Origin: Nephrocerus scutellatus
Lineage: Eukaryota > Arthropoda > Insecta > Diptera > Pipunculidae
Length of the DNA: 64,000 nucleotides
Assembly: GCA_947095585.1 (NCBI GenBank)
Contig: OX352765.1
Location: forward strand, 77,855,976-77,919,975
Reading direction: 5' to 3'
Below are positions 1 through 11,696 of the stretch, in pieces. The first letter of the stretch is position 1. Each line of letters starts with the position of its first letter. The notes under the pieces are model-generated. The model was not told where the DNA came from. It ran no database searches and saw nothing but the letters and a program-made list of their open reading frames with translations. The position numbers were made by a program, and so were the translations under genes.

Positions 1-530
1 ACTGCAATATGTAATATAACAATTAGGACTATCCGGGATCGGCTGATGTCAATCGGATTACAGTTGGCAGAACATAAAACTGAAGCTCTACTAATATCCA
101 GTAGGAAAATAAGAGAGACAATAACCTTTGTAGTTGGTAATTGTTCAATTATATCTAAGCCATCAATTAGATACCTGGGAATGATAATTGATACCAAACT
201 CTCATTCAAAGAGCATATGAAGGCTGCCAGCAATAAAGCAGATACTGTATGTTCAGCACTATCTTGAATTATTGCTAACACTGGAGGAGCAAGGCAAACA
301 AGAAGAAAGCTATTGTCTAATATTGTCTCGTCCAATCTTTTATACGGAGCTGACGCAATGGATAAGGTTAGCTAATGGCGAAAGATTGCGATTTATCTTA
401 GGATTCGAATTCCATTATCTACCAAGTACTTTTCGCAACAATATTTTGTTGCCACAAGTTTTAGTTCAGTTATTACTAACTACGGCAATTTGCCGCAATT
501 AAATCACGAAATACATTTCTTTTCTTCGTA
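1..530 (+). mobile_element. LINE reverse-transcriptase C-terminal fragment
   Basis: The frame at 46-267 reads as the thumb region of a non-LTR reverse transcriptase: LAEHKTEALLISSRK, then PSIRYLGMIIDTKLSF and a KA-rich stretch, the usual KTE...YLG.ID..L.F..H order. After a frameshift near 268 the next frame continues with SNLLYGADAM, the place of the usual LLYGAE motif. No catalytic YADD is inside the window, so this is the tail of an element that starts to the left. It is broken by stops. An R1/LOA-like clade is likely but not proven. Confidence 0.7.
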
Positions 531-900
531 AAAGCTTGTTTTAAAGTTTTTTCTTTTATTTTTTTCTTTTTAGTCATCTATTATATTACTTTCCATGCAC
601 TAGTTAGTTAGTTTAGATTTTTATTTCATAAAAAGGTAATTTGCTACATTGTTATACATAGTTTTCCAGTCTGTTTGGGTTTGGTCATTGTTGATCGTCT
701 GCCAGATTGACATTTAGGCTCTCTACATAAAATATGAGTTGACAAACATGGTGTATTATTAATTCTTAATGTTCGCATAAAGAATTTAACAATTGCATAA
801 CGAAATCTAGTTATAATGGCATATCTATTTTAAAAACTTTCTTCCATGATACATTTTCTATATTTTAGCGCCTTTGTAGTGTAGTTGCATAGCGCGTTCC
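531..900. other. No gene seen
   Basis: AT-rich sequence with T-runs. No convincing reading frame, RNA gene or repeat is visible. Confidence 0.5.
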
Positions 901-1960
901 ACCCATATTTTCCATTTAAAATCGATTCGAATCAGCAAGCAAGCTCAATGAAGCTGCGAAATAAATCAAACAGTTCGAATATAATCCGGAAGAGAACAGA
1001 ATATTCGAGACGTGGTTCAATAGACACGAAACGTACTTGCCAGCTGAACTAACGCCAGAAATGAAGATCCAGCTTGTGCCCAGCAAGTATTCACAAGCAA
1101 ACTATCCAACTTTTGCTGATCCCGTACTACCGAAAAAGCCTACGGAGCTGGATTTCGACGAATTGATTTCAAAACTAAAGCGACTATTCGGATACCGCAA
1201 AACAAGATTCGCACTCCGACACAAATGCTTCGAGTTAAAAAAGGCCGAGGAAGAAGCTTATTCAGTATACGCTACACGAATCAACAAGCACGCTGAAAAG
1301 TTTGACATCAATAACTGCACACAAGATGACTTGAAATTTTTGTTGTTCATCAGTGGATAATTCGTTGATCATTGAAAAGCTACTCGCCAAAGTCGACGCG
1401 CAGTATGCACAATACTAAGCTCTCACCGATCCTCAGCAAATCGAAGTGTTCAAAAAACTTACGCTTCTGGATCTGGTTAACGATGCAGATAGAATCGTTT
1501 GCCTGCGTGACAAACCCAAAGTCGTCGAAGAGTTCGGAGTCAAAGCGGCCCAGCAGAAAAAGAAAGCATCATTTTTCAGAACTAGCCCTTTTCAAAAGAC
1601 AGCTCGAACCTGTCCAGCTGTCTATTTAAGCTAAGTATTAAATTGTCCTTACAAAGCGAAGACTTCAATCATAAAGCTGGTTACTGTCAAAGTTATGAAG
1701 ATTTTATAAGGCAACCGCTCGGGTGAGCCAACAAAAATGCTTAAGAAGCAGGCCTTCAAGTTAATCAAGTCAGCGAAGTCAACAATGCCGTGCAACGCAA
1801 CTTTGTTAAACCAAAGATCAAAGGCGCGAACGTTAAGCTTTAGCTGGACACAGCTTCAGACATAACGTTCTCCAACTCTCCAGAGTATTTCAAAACCTGT
1901 GGCAGCGCATCCGGAGATGATGTTCCGCTGCTTGGAAGTTTTAATGTTTATTTTTTCTTG
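900..1960 (+). mobile_element. Decayed Gypsy-like LTR retrotransposon gag/protease remnant
   Basis: The frame at 1037-1360 has a gag-like helical region (FDELISKLKRLFGYRKT, then RHKCFELKKAEEEAYSVYA). A frameshifted continuation lies near 1380-1634. Around 1826-1880 the DNA encodes VKL-stop-LDTASDITF, the aspartic-protease signature (D-T-A/G-S) of retroelements, with an in-frame stop just before it. No RT, integrase or LTR was recognised, so this is a partial dead copy. The gag resembles Gypsy-group elements often annotated as K02A2.6-like; that placement is from memory of the family. Confidence 0.65.
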
Positions 1961-2560
1961 AATTATGCCACATAACTTAGTCCATAACTTTGTTGAAATC
2001 CACGTACTCGTATGCAGGGATCCAATTTTGCCACATTATGAAACATACGCAGTAGAATTCAATTTTTAAAATATTTTAAAAGCACCCCTTCTCGATTTTA
2101 GTTGTTTGATGTTTGAGCACGGAATTGATGAGCTTTATCCAAAAATAGGATTTTGCGTCGAAAATCGATGTGATATCCACTCGATAGATAGCCCACAAAT
2201 TAAAGCTTAAGGATGTTTTGCGTTCGATTTTTGTATTTGAACGAAACACATAATAATTGAGCGACGACCGTAAGTTTGGTTTGGGTATTTGGAAGATAAT
2301 TTTGGCTAAATGACCAGCACAACTGATTCTCAGAAAGCGGATTCATTACTTGGCTGCTTTGTGTATCGTAGATGCAGTAGAGAACAGGCGATTTTTTCTT
2401 ATCAATAGCTGCTACTGCAATGCCCCCATCATGGCACGTAATTCAGTATGTTGTAGTTTTTTCTAAGAATTCACTAAATGGAGAAAATATTGAATCTACA
2501 AAACCTCTATCTACTTCGATATAAAACTCTAATAAAACAAAAAGCTTTTTAATCCTTTCA
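1961..2560. other. No gene seen (3' flank of collagen gene 1)
   Basis: AT-rich intergenic DNA with no reading frame of note. It may include the tail of the preceding LTR-element remnant. Confidence 0.45.
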
Positions 2561-2572
2561 AAGATCATTTAT

Positions 2573-3414
2573 TTATACTTCGGTTGCTGCAGCTTCCTTA
2601 GCGCTGTAATATCCATGTCCATGACCGTATCCATTTCCTTTACCGTTTCCATATTTATCACCGTGTCCATTTCCATTACCGTGTCCATATTTATCATCAT
2701 CATCATCCTCTTCACCTGGTGGACCTTTGGGTCCTGGTGGTCCATGTGGGCCTTGTGGTCCTGCGGGTCCTTGAGTGCCTGCTGGACCTTGCTGCCCTGT
2801 TGGGCCGTCTGGTCCTTGGCGTCCTGGTAGACCAGGTGGTCCAGGCAGTAGAACCTTAACTGGTCGATATTCAGGAATTTTGATGAGAACAAACTTCGGA
2901 GTAATAAATCCGTATCGACTTAAGTCAACACCATGTCCATGGCCTTGATCTTGGCCATGACCATAGCCGGCTTGACCCTGACCATAGCCAGCTTGACCCT
3001 GACCATAGCCTTGGCCTTGGCCGTAACCAGCCCCATGTCCGGAATAGCTTCCCTGCTGAGCGGTCTTTCCTTGAGATGGTTTCTTATGTGACTTGGATGA
3101 TTTCAGCAAATCCTCCATGCTGACAGCTCCATCAGCAATGTTTTCGTCATCTTTCCCATCAGCTTCTTTGCTGTTATTATTCACTTCTTCGTTGAATGCT
3201 CCAAAAGGAATATCAGTCGCATACGGAACATCATCTAAATTAAACAATTCAGAAGAGGAGGGTAGTCCCTGAATCTCTTCCTGAGCGAAGGTGGCGGTTC
3301 CGAAAACAGCAAGGACAAAGCCTAGATTTATGTTATTATTATCATTATTATCGATTTAAATAAATTAGACGAATAGTACCCACCTAGAAAAATCCAGGAT
3401 ATCTTTGTCAGCAT
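2573..3414 (-). CDS. Secreted collagen-like protein 1 (two exons, 259 aa)
   Basis: Exon 1 is 3414-3384, intron 3383-3322 (62 bp, GT-AG, phase 1), exon 2 3321-2573. The joined product starts [16 protein letters not shown] and has a clear signal peptide, with likely cleavage after TATFA, before QEE. Next come an acidic segment, the motif MEDLLKS, a [12 protein letters not shown] repeat block (about residues 103-141), a hydrophobic P-Y linker, then 15 Gly-X-Y triplets (171-215, GPPGLPG to GEE). The acidic run EEDDDDD follows, then a [13 protein letters not shown] tail to the end. AATAAA overlaps the stop codon. It is probably an extracellular fibrous protein; the short triple helix and Gly/His/Tyr-rich flanks suggest a matrix, coating or adhesive component. 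The exact function is unknown. Long ORFs on the opposite strand are shadows of the repeats. Confidence 0.88.
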
Positions 3415-3430
3415 TGCGATTATTTTTAAA

Positions 3431-3470
3431 CAACTGATGTCGTTTGTCTCAAATGTTCTTCCTTATATAC
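3431..3470 (-). promoter_or_regulatory. Core promoter of collagen-like gene 1
   Basis: Minus-strand GTATATAAGG (3470-3461) is followed about 30 bp later by ATCAGTTG (3438-3431), an arthropod-type initiator. The ATG lies about 20 nt downstream. Similar TATA placement is seen at the paralogues. Confidence 0.7.
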
Positions 3471-3479
3471 GAAAAAATG

Positions 3480-4362
3480 TTTGCTCCGAAATGCAAAACA
3501 ACTGATTTGGAATACAAGAAGCTTAACGCGAACATGCGGTAGAAACGTAGAATATCTCCATAATTATTTGCATATGCATTTTTAAATATTCGCCCGTATC
3601 TGGGCTGATCTGGTTGATTTCAATAAAAAATAAAAAAAAATGTAAACGTAGAACAAAATATAAAGCGAAATAGAGCGGATGGTTGGATAAGATTACTGGA
3701 AACATGATTTAACCAAATAATATGCAAGATAATCTGACAAAACAGTAATTTACACAAAAGTAAGTGCTGTTGTTTTAAATCGAGTGAAATATTTTTTATT
3801 ACGAGTATAAATAGATGTAGTTTAACAAATGCGTTGACTTGAAGCTCCAACAAATCTAATCAACTATCCATCTTGGTTTAAAAAGTAACGTCTGCACGAG
3901 TAAATGCGCTGAACCACATTTTTCTTGCCTTTTTCGCATAAATTGAGCGATATGATGTTGTTGGTCCTTAGGTAAAGTCTCTGGCATATTGGCATTAACA
4001 GGGATCTTTATTCTCTGTGACATAGTTGCCAGCATCAACGAAGAAAAGTATCGGCCAATGACCTCTCCAGCATAAAATCCGCATCAAACAGACAACTCTT
4101 GTGGGTGTATTGGAATCAGGTTGCAGACTTTCCAAATGCGCCAATTTAGCTTATTAACGAAGCCGTTGAACGCATCGTGCTCAACTGCTTTATAGTCCAT
4201 TGACCCAGGAATCCCGTTCCAAAATACGACAGGTCCGTTTTTCTAAAAACTTCATAATTTGTAAAAACAATTCGTATGGTGACCCAGAAGTCAAACTTTC
4301 AAAATATGCCCATAAAGTGCTCATTATAGTATAAAACCCATACATAAAGGTTGAACGCGATC
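3480..4362. other. Intergenic; unidentified open stretch on minus strand
   Basis: AT-rich 5' flank of collagen gene 1. On the minus strand, about 4260-3858 reads nearly open with one stop (including KAVEHDAFNGFVNKLNWRIW and NMPETLPKDQQHHIAQFM). It has coding-like composition, but I do not recognise it. It could be a transposase remnant. Confidence 0.35.
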
Positions 4363-4620
4363 AGTTAAAGACTCCCAGAAGATCCCCAAAAGACCCCCAA
4401 AGGGCCAACAAAATCATAAAATAATTTTTAAAAACTCCAAAAGATCATCTAAGGACCCACAGCAAAATATTCTCAAAAGACTTCCCAAAAGACCCCAAAA
4501 CACCGCAAAAAACACTCAAAAGGCCCACAAAGACCTCCATAAGACTTTCAAAAGATCAGCAAAACACCATTAAAAGACACCCAAAAGACCTCCAAAATAC
4601 CCCTTAGAAGAACCTATTTT
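4363..4620. repeat. Degenerate AAAAGACC(C) minisatellite
   Basis: The sequence is dominated by CAAAAGACCC/CCCAAAAGACC motifs spaced about 9-13 bp apart, with drift. It sits directly upstream of an ACACATGTGT-family repeat, as do the two other arrays at 6201 and 19094. Confidence 0.75.
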
Positions 4621-4630
4621 CAAAAAGCTC

Positions 4631-4767
4631 TTCACAAATTCACAAAACGATCACAAAAAAATTTATTGAAAGTTGAACAGCACAACGTCTGTCGGGTCAC
4701 AGCAAGTGAAATAAATAATAAAAAACAACCCATAAAAATTAAAATTTTTCTTGTAAATTCTCTAATC

Positions 4768-4836
<69 letters not shown>

Positions 4837-5274
4837 GTGCTCGTTTTGTGGCAAAATCATTCACAAATGACGCAGCGGCAGCGAACAGCGCTGCTCACAA
4901 AGCACAGAGCTCAGACTTTGCCGTGATCTGATGCGATATAGCGATATTTAAAAATTGTATATTGGGGTCCCCAAGGGGCCGATCGCTCCAAATTTTTACA
5001 AAAAGTGTTTTCCATCGAAGACACACATGTGTACAAAATTTAAAGAAAATCGGGTAAATTTTGTAAAATATTTGTATGAGAGCCCCCCGACCCCGCGGCC
5101 CGAGGGGCATCAAATTTTAATAGAAAGTGTTGTCTTGGGAGATATACATGTGTGCAAAATTTCAATAAAATCGGACTGTAGGAAGTGGGTTAAAAATTGA
5201 TCACAATATTTGGCCAGCCAGCCAGCCAGCCAGCCAGCCACGGGCAAGTGAAGTTAATATAGAGAATTTAAAAA
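4631..5274 (+). repeat. ACACATGTGT-family interspersed repeat, copy 1
   Basis: It contains a (CA)31 tract at 4771-4833, then units with the palindrome ACACATGTGT followed by AAATT..AA.AAAATCGG and CCCCGACCCC.GGCCCGA, and ends at AGTTAATATAGAGAATTTAA. A (CCAG/GCCA)n tract of about seven units at 5213-5240 precedes the end. The same 3' end recurs at least eight times in the window, which marks it as a dispersed element. Small ORFs here are by-products. Confidence 0.75.
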
Positions 5275-6200
5275 TGAAATGCTGTTCCTTGGTAATCACA
5301 TCACTTGATACCGATTTGGCACATTTGTATCTTATAATGTTCATCATAGTCCGAATAAGAAAGAAAAATTGAAAAAGTTGCCCGAAAAATTGAAAAATTC
5401 TGGAAAAACTGAAAGTGCTGTTTTCCATTGGATTTGGATTCGAACGATGGATTTGCGTAATTCGTTCGTTATGGTCCTGGGACAAAGGAAATTCGAAAAA
5501 TTCAGAGAAACTGCAAAAATCATAATTTTGTTATGCACTCTCGATCATAACTGACGATAGAAGGACATATTTGGTAGTTGATTCTTTTTTTGTTTTGTAC
5601 GTTATGATCCCGGAAAAATTTCTAGCAAAAGAGAATTCGAGAAAATTATAAAAGAAAATAGGAAAATTTGGAAAACGATAAATTGGATATTTTTTGAGGA
5701 AATAACTCAACTGAATGTTTCTGGTAGAATGAGAAATCGGGAAAAACGCATTCCAGCCTAAATTAAAATAAAATTAGTTTGTTTTTACTTTTGTGTTGAT
5801 TCGCGATCTGCTCAAACAAAAGTCGTTATTTCAATTATATTCTATTTAATAGGTTCCAATAGTTCAGCCTACGTTTGGAAATGTTGCTTGACCGCTGATC
5901 CATTTGCACGGTCTTTCTTTTGCGATCTGTCAACCGACCGACCGACATGCCATTATATTTAAAGCGCTTGCAATTTTGAGTGCGGTTTGAATTCGCATTT
6001 ATAATAAACAAATCACTAGGGATGTCATTGATTGTTTGCAGCATTAACCTTGAAAATCCGCAATTGTCAATTGTGTGTCGCCTGTTCCAGTGTCGGAAAA
6101 CAATCATCTTTGTTTGTTTACGCGCCAGACAACAAAGCAAATAAAAAACAGTGCGTGTATAACTTTTACGCGTGGTTGGAATGAAACTTATATGATGTTG
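5275..6200. other. No gene seen
   Basis: AT-rich. Repeated GAAAAATT/GAAAATTTGG words at 5370-5700 look like an old simple or interspersed repeat. The minus-strand reading frame at 6230-5835 has no recognisable motif. Confidence 0.4.
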
Positions 6201-6700
6201 TGGACAAAAAGACTTCCAAAAGACCATCAAAAGACCCCTTAAAGAATCATAAAAAGGACCTCAAAAGAATCACAAAAGACCCCCAGAAAGACCCCAATAA
6301 CGACCCCCAAAATAACCTCTTAAAGACCCTAAAAACCCTACCATCAAAGACCTCCAGAAGACCCCGTAAAGATCCCCAAAAGACTCCAAAAGACCCAGAA
6401 AAGACACCCAAAATACACCCAAAAGACTTCCAAAAGACACCCAAAAGACACCCAAAAGACTCCAAACCGACCAAAAAAAAAAACCTCATAAAAGTCATCC
6501 AAAGGACCCTCAAAATACTCCCATAAAGACCCCAAAAAACCCTCAAAAGACCCCAAAAAGTCTCCCAAAAGAGCCTGAAAAGACCTACAAAAAAAACTCC
6601 CAAAAGACCCTCAAAAGACGCCTTAAAACTGTCAAAAAACCCTCAAAAGATCCCACAAAAGACCCTCAAAGACCATTAAAAGACCCTCAAAAGACAAATT
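6201..6700. repeat. AAAAGACCC minisatellite, largest array
   Basis: About 500 bp of degenerate CCCAAAAGACCCTC repeats with strongly strand-asymmetric composition (A/C on this strand). It produces open frames on both strands that are artefacts of the repeat. Confidence 0.8.
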
Positions 6701-7176
6701 CATTGTTTCCAAAAACTTTTCAAACAATTTTATCCATCGGAGATACACATGTGTTTAAAATTTGAAAAAATCGGCCAAATTTTAAAAAAATTATATGGGA
6801 ATCCCTCGGGCCTCAGGATACACATGTGTATAAAATTTGTAGAAAATTGGATTATTTTTTTAAAAAATTTGGGGCTTCACGACCTCTGGACCCAGGGTCT
6901 CCAAAATTTTTACAATAAGTGTTGTCCATCAGAGATACACATGTATGTAAAATTTGAAGAAAATCGGTTAAATTTTGGAAAATATTTGTATGGGAGCCCA
7001 TCGACCCCGAGGCCCGAGGGGCCCCAAATTTAATTAGAAAGTGTTGTCATCGGAGATGTGCATGTTTTCGAAATTTCAATGAAATCGGACCTTGGGAAGT
7101 GGGTTCAAAACTGATCGCAAGATTCCACGACAAACAAACACACGGGCACGCGAAGTTAATATAGAGAATTTAAAAA
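6701..7176 (+). repeat. ACACATGTGT-family interspersed repeat, copy 2
   Basis: Units at about 6745, 6820 and 6935 carry GATACACATGTGT or GATACACATGTAT followed by AAAATTTG; the copy ends with CACGCGAAGTTAATATAGAG. It continues directly from the AAAAGACC array. Confidence 0.75.
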
Positions 7177-7377
7177 AGACATTGATGTGAGTACGAGTAT
7201 TAGACTTTCAAATCTAACAAATTGATGTTTGCTTTTGACTTTTTTCGGAATCTGTTAGAACAGTTTCAGCGATAAAAAGTTTTAAATCTGAATTTAAACA
7301 TACAATTCTGAAAAATAAGAACCAAAGAAAAAACTAAATTTTTTGTTAATTATTGCATTGAGATTTATTTTTAAACT

Positions 7378-8173
7378 TTAAGCATTTGTAGATGAAGCTT
7401 CTCTTAGGCTGTAATCGTATTTATGGTCATGGCTGTGTCCATGGCCGTATCCATGACCATGTCCATGACCATTTCCATTACCATATCCATTGCCATGTCC
7501 ATTACCGTAGTCATCATCGTCTTCTTGACCTGGTGGTCCTTTTGGTCCTTTTGGTCCGCGTGGACCTTTTGGTCCTTCTGGTCCTTCGGGTCCAGTTGGG
7601 CCTTTTCCACCTTGTGGACCTTGTGCTCCTGGATGTCCCGGTTTGCCTGGTTGCCCGACAAGTGGGACTCTAATTGTTTTGTATACTGGGTATGTGTAAG
7701 CAATATATTTTGGTAATCCAATACCGTTCTGTATGATAGCATTGTTCTCATAGCCATGACCGTGACCATGACCCTGATAATCATATTCATTTTGACCGTA
7801 GTCGCCATGCGAGGAACTGTCATGTTGTCCGTATGATGAATGACTGTTTTGTGGGAAACGTGGTCGAGCTGATTTAACTAAGTCCTCCTCATTAGCGATC
7901 GTATCGTCAGAACGGGCTTCATCATTGTTTTTATTATCAGCCCCAGCACCATGCACAGCATCGGCAAATTTTCCAAAGGGATTTATTTCGTACGACTGAT
8001 AAGTGAGTACAGCAGGGGAGAATTTTTTTGTGGAGTCCTGTGCAGTTGTTCCGAAAGCGAACAAGGCAAGGCCTATATTAGTGTAGCATTATAACAATAT
8101 TAATATTTTATTTTTTTAAAATATATAAATCTATGGTGTACAAACCTATGCCAATCCAAGGTGACAGTTTCAT
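7378..8173 (-). CDS. Secreted collagen-like protein 2 (two exons, 240 aa)
   Basis: Exon 1 8173-8146, intron 8145-8073 (73 bp, phase 1), exon 2 8072-7378. The signal peptide reads [10 protein letters not shown] then [10 protein letters not shown], with likely cleavage before QDS. An in-frame upstream ATG at 8188 would add MSIRV; I chose 8173 because it gives a leader matching the paralogues. Modules in order: N-terminal domain with [13 protein letters not shown], Ser/Tyr/Gly/His segment, linker [17 protein letters not shown], 15 Gly-X-Y triplets (residues 149-193) rich in GPK/GPE/GPR, the acidic run EDDDD, then a [19 protein letters not shown] tail and a short polar end. AATAAA lies 9 bp after the stop (7369-7364). 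Probably a structural secreted protein co-expressed with its neighbours (inference). Confidence 0.88.
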
Positions 8174-8190
8174 TACTCTGATTGACATAA

Positions 8191-8230
8191 TACTGAAGCT
8201 GGTGAGACTGACTGGTTTGCCTTATATAGA
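8191..8230 (-). promoter_or_regulatory. Core promoter of collagen-like gene 2
   Basis: TCTATATAAG (8230-8221) with CAGTCAGTC (8214-8206) just downstream, and a second TCAGTA at 8196-8191. This is a plausible TATA plus initiator arrangement. Confidence 0.7.
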
Positions 8231-8239
8231 ATTTTTACA

Positions 8240-8880
8240 GTTCGTCGAGTAAAACCTCATTAGCCCCACGAGAGGCTTGCTAATTTAGTAGTTATGAGTA
8301 TGCATTTCTATATCTAGGTTACTTCGATTCGAAATTTAATCATTCGCATAAAAAAATATGGTTTTCAATAAGAATATATCAATATGTTAATTAGAGCTTC
8401 TCGATAAATTGCAATACTTTTATGAAGAACGCAGATTCTGGGTTCAAAACGGAACATTCAAATCTCAAAAATTAGTATGCAGTAGAAAATATGTTTCTTG
8501 CTTTATGCTAATTTTATAGTAGGCAACACTTAAGCACCTATAGCACATTAATACTTAAGCTTAGCAAATTTCAAATTATTGAAACTTTTTGGCGAATCAT
8601 GCTGACTACTATGTTACTGTAGAGAATGAGAAGATATAAATTAAGTTATGGTAATCAGTGTTATAAGTACCGTTTTCCATAAAATCTGTATGCAAATTTT
8701 ATTTATTTAAATGTTGCTAAGTGTTTCTTCAACAGGAGCAATGAACCTAAAAATAAAATATGGTCGTAAAAGAAGTTGGGATTGTTCAGCTATCTTTTGA
8801 TATATAATATGTATCTATGTAGCAGCCATACGATGCGCGCGCTACTGTAAGTGATCCTAGCGACTTGGTATTTATTTCTT
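8240..8880. other. No gene seen (5' flank of collagen gene 2)
   Basis: AT-rich upstream DNA; no reading frame or repeat recognised. Any tissue enhancer of gene 2 could lie here, but none is identifiable by eye. Confidence 0.45.
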
Positions 8881-8884
8881 ATAG

Positions 8885-10740
8885 GTACTTGTCTCCCACA
8901 AAAATCTCCACCTGTGATGATTTCGTGCCGATGTTATCAAGTTTATCATCCCTAAATTATTGGCATCCTGGTTAGCGATATCATTTCAGCGTAGACTTGT
9001 TCTGAAATTGTGGTTCCATAAATCTTACTGCAAAGGAATTTCCAAAGCCGATCCTCTTTGTTCATGCAAGCCTACCGAGCTTGATTCTCTTCACGATGTC
9101 CACATACGTTAGTAAATTTTCCTATAGTACGAGTAAGTCCTTAGAATTAGTCCTCACATAAAAGGCTAACAATTTTCCGTAAAAATGTCTCCTGCTGCTA
9201 AGAGGTAATCATCTAAGTCACGGATCCATATGAAGTACTGTTATGACCATTGTCTTATACACCACAGCATGAATGTTATGGTTATATTGCTGGATTTAAA
9301 CATTCTTGACATACTTAGGTAGATTTTGTTGGCTTTAAGAAACCTTCCGTATATTTCTGGTTCCATTTTGTTATCGGCTGCTACAGTTGACCCGAGATAG
9401 AATTGCAAAAAAGAACTGCACAACTTCCAATCATGCGCTACACTACCTTAACTGGGGGACCACTGTTGGAATTTCAGCTCGCAGAGGTGACCACCATGTA
9501 CTATGTTTTGCTCCAATTTATGTGCAGCCCAAAATTTCATTCCGCATCATCATCTATTGGCCATTATTGCCAATAGTGTCAATTTATCGTCTGCGTAAGA
9601 CAGTATCTAAATTGCTCCTCTTTTCGTTACTTTAGAGTCTTGGACCTCCTCCTCTAATGCCAGGTTGAAGAGAACGAAGGCCAATCCATCCTCTTGTCGG
9701 AGCTGTTATAGGTGATGAATGGTCTCGATAGTGATCCGGATATCTTTACTTGCCTTATAACATTGGTCATGGTCATCAGCCTAGTACACTCTGACGATGG
9801 TATCATAAGCGGCTTTTAATTCTATAAAAAGATAGTGTAGTTTTAAAACTCTAGACATTTTTCTATCGCTTGCTCCAAGAGAAAATCTGATCAGTTCTTG
9901 ATTCGCCTCGGACGAATGGTATGGACCAATAATGACTGAAGCGTCTGTCTTGTAGGTCAAAAAATAGGTAAAAAACGTTATACCACGATAATAGCTGCAC
10001 GTTTTGATATTTCCATTTCGATGTATGGGTAACACCATGCATCTTCTCCAGTCTTCTGGCATAGCTTTTTCTTCCCATACTAGAACTATTAGTTCGTGAA
10101 TTGCTTGGTGCAGTGCGGGATCTCCTGATTTAATCAGCTCTGCTGGGATACAATCTGATTCTGAGGCTTAATTATTGTTGAGCCGATTTATCGCTCTGTT
10201 CTCTTTGTCTATGCAACAAAGTGAGGTCATCGGTAATTGATGATTCTTCCAATTCCCCAGCTAGTTCGCAATTTAGTAACTCAAGAAAGTGCTCTTCCCA
10301 TCGCTTTAAGATGCCTTTTGAGGTCGGCGATCAGATTACCCTCTTTGTCTTGTCCTTTTCAGTATGTGCAACGCGGCTTTTATTCCGTCATACCGTGAAC
10401 TCTGCGGTAGAACTTTCTTGCCTGGTGCGGTCTTCGCTATGTATACTATTCTAGTTCATGGACAAGATTATTGTCGCAAGATGCTTTCTTTTGCAAGTGA
10501 ATTATTTTTTCATATCATCGCGTGTCCGCATTCTATGAGATCGTTGCATTGCTCGGTACGAAGCATTCTTACGTTTAGTCACTAGATTCCACTCATCATC
10601 GAGTCAGGCGTGTCCTTTTTTGCATTGGATGGAACAGTGCAGTATTTTCGTATCCATTTCTCTTCTAGTTTTGTAAGACACCAGTCTAAATCCACCGCAT
10701 CTCTTCGATTTCTATTACGTATGCCACCTCTACACTTGAA
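8885..10740 (-). mobile_element. LINE A (RTE-like, endonuclease/RT type), long decayed copy
   Basis: The minus strand carries a degenerate RT ORF. The frame at 10062-9781 has MPEDWRRCMVLPIHRNG, YRGI and KAAYDTI (the FDFKAAYD RT motif). The 9423-9241 frame has STVAADNKMEPEIYGRFLKA, matching other LINE A copies. Sequence at 8885-9110 matches the 3' end of the 60-kb copy, and 10480-10600 matches the pre-RT region of the 28.4-kb copy. Many frameshifts and stops show it is dead. Confidence 0.8.
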
Positions 10741-11059
10741 CAAGTTTCACAGTTTTAACGGGTGATATTATATCGCCAAATGTTAAAAAACTTTTGCTAT
10801 CAGAGATTAGATTAGGCTGAATATGGTCTAAATAATCCAATCAAATCGATTCGCATAGCTCTTATAAAATGGTATAGAGGTGGAGATATTTGGAGAAGCC
10901 AGAATCGAAGCAGCATTTAAGGTATGACTGCCACAACATATTTTTTTTTTCTTTTTAAGCGAACGTACTTTTTTATTATGCCAAGATTGATTTACTTTGA
11001 GTTACAAGTTGGACCGATCGTTTGAAGCAACTGAAGATTTCGATGTAGTAACACTACAT
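10741..11059. other. No gene seen
   Basis: Intergenic AT-rich sequence between LINE A and a SINE copy. Confidence 0.45.
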
Positions 11060-11290
11060 TAGAAAAAATTTACGTACAGCAGGAAACGTATAATACGTGG
11101 CTCTAGGAGTTAGTACTTTGAACTTCGAAGTTCGAATTCCAGAAAGAAACCAAAAATATTTTTCATGTCTCTACCTATCACGAATGTCTGGCGAACATCT
11201 GAAAGTTATAAATATCTTCGAAAGTTTCCCTCTCAATTCGCCGTTCGGATACGGCTTTAGATTGTAGGTTCTTTCCGTGTTTGTCCAAAA
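11060..11290 (+). mobile_element. tRNA-derived SINE, degraded copy
   Basis: AGTTCGAATTCC at 11129-11140 resembles a pol III B box, with a weak A-box-like TGGCTCTAGGAG about 30 bp upstream. The 3' part (TCTCAATTCGCCGTTCGGATACGG at 11231-11254, in pieces) matches the better copy at 29598-29870 in the opposite orientation. Confidence 0.6.
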
Positions 11291-11384
11291 ATATTACACC
11301 CATAAACATGAATGATAGCGAAAAGCTAGACCTTGGTCAGTCGCGCCAAATATTATTACTATTATCAAACAAATACGAAGGATT

Positions 11385-11696
11385 CCAACCCAACAACAAT
11401 ACAACCCCAATATTAAAGCAAGCAGCGCTAATTACAGCGCAAAGCGCACAACGCACACAGAACACGGTCATTATATATAGTATGAAATGATCTAATGCCG
11501 CTATATGGGAGCCTTCGATCCAGCGGCTCGATCACTCTCAACTTTTAATAGAAAGTATTGTCGCCGCAAATATATAAATGTGCAAAATTTCAATAAAAAC
11601 GGCCTTTGGGAAGTGGGTTAAAAATTTATCACAAGATCTGACCAGCCAGCCAGTCCGCCAGCCACGACACGCGAGTAAATATAGAGAATTTAAAAA
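11385..11696 (+). repeat. ACACATGTGT-family repeat, copy 3 (short)
   Basis: The 5' part GCACAACGCACACAG...ATCTAATGCCGCTATA matches the 5' part of the long copy at 55.4 kb. The 3' part has AAATATATAAATGTGCAAAA, CAGCCAGTC and ATATAGAGAATTTAAAA. The middle units are missing. Confidence 0.65.

Noticed and set aside
2615..2830. Plus-strand open frame opposite collagen gene 1 (also 7392-7716 opposite gene 2)
   Set aside because: These are mirror frames of Gly-X-Y and Gly-His repeats, which lack stops in several frames; no start context or domain.
4632..4829. Cys-Val repeat protein / Thr-His repeat protein
   Set aside because: Translation of a (CA)n/(TG)n microsatellite.
6247..6603. Open frames of over 100 codons on both strands of the AAAAGACC array
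   Set aside because: Low-complexity repeat of about 11 bp generates open frames by chance.
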